A stretch of DNA of 21,465 nt. Origin: Apostichopus parvimensis (taxonomy: Eukaryota > Echinodermata > Holothuroidea > Aspidochirotida > Stichopodidae). Shown here piece by piece: positions 19,562-21,465 of the stretch; position 1 is the first letter of the stretch; the number at the start of each line of letters is the position of its first letter. A program made the position numbers and the translations under genes. The DNA lies in assembly GCA_000934455.1 (NCBI GenBank), contig KN884008.1, positions 56,997 to 78,461 of the forward strand. The letters run 5' to 3'. A model generated the notes under the pieces. The model was not told where the DNA came from. It saw only the letters and a list, made by a program, of their open reading frames with translations, and made no database searches.

Positions 19562-19619
19562 ATGATAAAATATTACGTTTGGAGTGATAACGAGAAGTAT
19601 ATAGAATATAATATGATTG
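19562..19619 (+). CDS. small single-pass membrane protein, coding part of exon 1
   Basis: The frame begins at ATG 19562 and runs 19 codons plus one base (MIKYYVWSDNEKYIEYNMI) to a strong donor, ATTG|GTGAGTG, at 19620. The same frame is open upstream to 19409 but without another in-frame ATG, so this is the most upstream possible initiator if 19393-19561 is promoter and 5' UTR. If instead AG at 19415-19416 is an acceptor, the exon would be longer and encode about 50 more extracellular residues from an upstream exon. The phase-1 donor matches the acceptor phase of 20179. The N-terminus has no signal peptide; it is Tyr-rich and acidic, fitting a short lumenal or extracellular segment before the transmembrane helix. 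Family not recognised. Confidence 0.45.
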
Positions 19620-20178
19620 GTGAGTGTAAATGATGATTTTCTATGAGTTACGACAAGACAGTCATACTGTCTCATACATAGTTAGAATTAAATATCATTT
19701 CTAAAACACGACCTGAATATCATTCTTAAAGTTACTGTTGCGTATAACAATCTGTGCTGACTTCGTGTAAGGTCACCTAATCCACGAATTTTAACGTTAA
19801 CTTTCATTACGTAAAACGAATTCATCACTTAATTATTATGTGATTCTATGTATAATATTATCTAAGGTGTGTTTGTAGAATCATAGGACATGTTAAATGG
19901 GTTGATTTTCAATGAATGGCGACCATATTGTTTATATCAAACAAAAGAGTTGTTTCGATGCATATACCGACCACATGGCCCCATGTATGAACTATGAAGG
20001 AGTTGAGGATTTACTGATGATTGATGTTGTTTCCAGTTTGATTTATTCTCAGTGTAAAGTTTGGTAAGGAAGTTAACTCTGAAGATGAACATGTACTGTA
20101 CATTGTGTCATGATAAACTGTTATGTGTAACCAGCATCACTATTAAATGTCAGTAATTCAACGGTTCTTTCCTTCCAG

Positions 20179-20318
20179 TTGCAGGTGGAATGGTATTGGT
20201 ATTATTTATAATTGTGTGCATATTTGTTTGGTATAGGTTCTCTGTCATCACACTTGGTAATGTAGGCCACCGTGATCCCAGGTATAGGATCCGTTGCTGT
20301 AATGGTCTCGTTGGGTTG
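20179..20318 (+). CDS. small single-pass membrane protein, exon 2 (transmembrane helix and basic tail)
   Basis: This 140-nt exon has a textbook acceptor (TTCTTTCCTTCCAG, ending at 20178) and donor (GGGTTG|GTGAGT at 20319). It starts with two bases that complete the phase-1 codon of the preceding exon and encodes 46 further residues. AGGMVLVLFIIVCIFVWY is an uninterrupted hydrophobic helix of about 18 residues ending in an aromatic belt. It is followed by RF and a basic segment (GHRDPRYRIRCCNG), so by the positive-inside rule the C-terminus faces the cytosol. The Cys-Cys just inside the membrane is a possible palmitoylation site. A second AG six bases on (20183-20184) would allow an in-frame two-residue-shorter variant. 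The family is not recognised; it could be a small integral membrane protein, or the transmembrane exon of a larger receptor if upstream exons exist. Confidence 0.6.
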
Positions 20319-21395
20319 GTGAGTACATAGGCAGGTATATGTATCATAGGTGGTTGAGAATCAGAATCCCAAATATTGCCTTCTACTAGTTATTACCTGG
20401 TGGTGAGTGTGAAACATTTGGACACAGAGTATAGGCCTATCTAGTTGTATAGGCCTTTCTAGTTGATTATATGTTGTCATTCTTTAGCCTGAAACTCTAT
20501 GTGCATATTACCGAATAACCCACGTTAGGTTCATTAAAATGTTATTGTACCACTGTTTGATATTTAAGAGGTAGTGTTTGATTATTGTCTTGTTGTCATT
20601 TGGAACATGAGTATACGTAGAACAAAGTGTGTCCCATGACTTGTATGGTGGTCCATGTAATTAGTATTGTTGTTGTGACATAGGCTATTACTGTAGTAAT
20701 TGTCATTCATGTTAAACATTCTTTCAGTTGTAACATGGGAAAGAGTTTTGGTGCTCACTTTGATATTCATATTTGATGTTATTCATGTGGCAGGTATTCA
20801 TACTCACATTGCTTTCATGTTGATGTTATTGATACTTCATGGATTGATGGTTCATGATAGTCCAATGGAATGCTATTTCAGGTTGGATAATGGGTTATTC
20901 TAGTGCATAGCAAATGGTCTGTGGGATCACATAACAAATTGTGAAGGTGAGGGCGCTATTTCAAGTACTATACTTTCCTTTCATTTTATATGCATTAGTT
21001 GATGGGTTTGATCCAGTGTTCTAATCTTGTGAGTTAAGCTGTACTCCCACCCAAGATATGGTGATCGGCTAAATATTGACAACTCATTGATTGATCATAA
21101 CGAATGGATGGTCATTTGGATAATAATTTTATATATGAGTTGTTAGACCCTTGTCAATGAATGTACAGGTGGTAATCTAATTCCCATGCATTTGGTATTC
21201 CTAATATTTTACACCTATGTTTTGGGATTCATGGAAAAAAACTAAAGTTATGCAAGTGACCAATTCTTCTGACCTGTGTGACATAAACATGTATTTGTGC
21301 TCATGAATGTATTTATTACAAGCACTAATATCATATATATCATTGTACATGTTTCTAATCCTGTTCTTGTGTATATTTTATTTAACATATTTCAG
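20319..21395 (+). other. presumed intron of the small membrane-protein gene
   Basis: The region starts at a strong donor (20319). It contains several acceptor-like sites: CATTCTTTCAG at 20727, TATTTCAG at 20880 and TTCATGTGGCAG at 20793. In the phase left by exon 2, each of these meets a stop within ten codons, so none clearly extends the protein. The open frame at 20700-20903 spans two of these sites and is probably chance. Confidence 0.4.
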
Positions 21396-21465
21396 AGGCT
21401 GTCTTTCCTTGGTTAATAAATGGACAGTAACCCTTATTTCTGGTATCGCCCTTATTTCTGTAACA
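21396..21465 (+). CDS. candidate last exon of the small membrane-protein gene (runs off window)
   Basis: An acceptor, TTTAACATATTTCAG, precedes AGGCTGTCTTTCCTTGGTTAA. In the phase-0 junction left by exon 2 this adds RLSFLG and a TAA stop at 21414-21416, giving a product of about 72 residues. AATAAA overlaps the stop (21415-21420) and could be a poly(A) signal. The tract is T-rich rather than strongly pyrimidine. The window ends 45 bases later, so the true terminal exon may lie beyond it. Confidence 0.25.

Noticed and set aside
20582..20903. Short frames on both strands, one of them hydrophobic, downstream of membrane-protein exon 2
   Set aside because: They cross acceptor-like sites and stop early in the required phase; composition is that of AT-rich intron.

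Overview
This window looks like animal nuclear DNA. It is AT-rich, has no operon layout, and carries short exons bounded by GT/AG splice consensus, long introns, microsatellites, minisatellites and one 50-N assembly gap. Many TAGGCCTA/TAGGCTA words and very frequent TACTGTA/TACAGTA words recall echinoderm (perhaps sea cucumber) genomes. That assignment rests on general impression only and is low confidence. Most open frames longer than 60 codons here are chance or repeat-driven.

Two genes can be supported, and they diverge from the right-hand third. (1) On the minus strand, a first coding exon (18092-18000) and a second coding exon (5565-5408) join in phase across a 12.4 kb intron. Together they encode an almost complete N-terminal PDZ domain with a PWGF carboxylate-binding loop, of the kind found in PDLIM/Zasp/LDB3, synaptopodin-2 and Shroom cytoskeletal adaptors. 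The rest of the gene lies further left, within or beyond the window. (2) On the plus strand, about 1.3 kb away, an exon ending at 19619 and an exon at 20179-20318 have matching splice phases. They would encode a very small single-pass membrane protein (one strong transmembrane helix, then a basic Arg/His/Cys tail). A possible last exon at 21396 would close it at about 72 residues. I do not recognise this family.

Layout: 1-160 end of a CCGGGAT-rich, hAT-like repeat; 161-5407 noncoding (second intron or downstream of the PDZ gene) with repeat debris, including a tRNA-like SINE head, a retropepsin-like fragment and a 170-bp tandem duplication; 5408-5565 PDZ exon 2; 5566-17999 the large intron, holding a 1.2-kb duplicated block around the assembly gap, a 24-bp minisatellite, an 18-bp minisatellite, a CpG-rich patch, a 30-bp tandem array and a TAGGCCTA-rich segment; 18000-18220 PDZ exon 1 and its promoter; 18221-19390 the intergenic divergent region with a polypurine tract; 19393-21465 the small membrane-protein gene.

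The items most worth follow-up are the putative microprotein gene, the likely haplotype-duplication artefact around the gap, the tandem array that repeats a perfect 5' splice-site consensus, and the CpG-rich patch inside intron 1.
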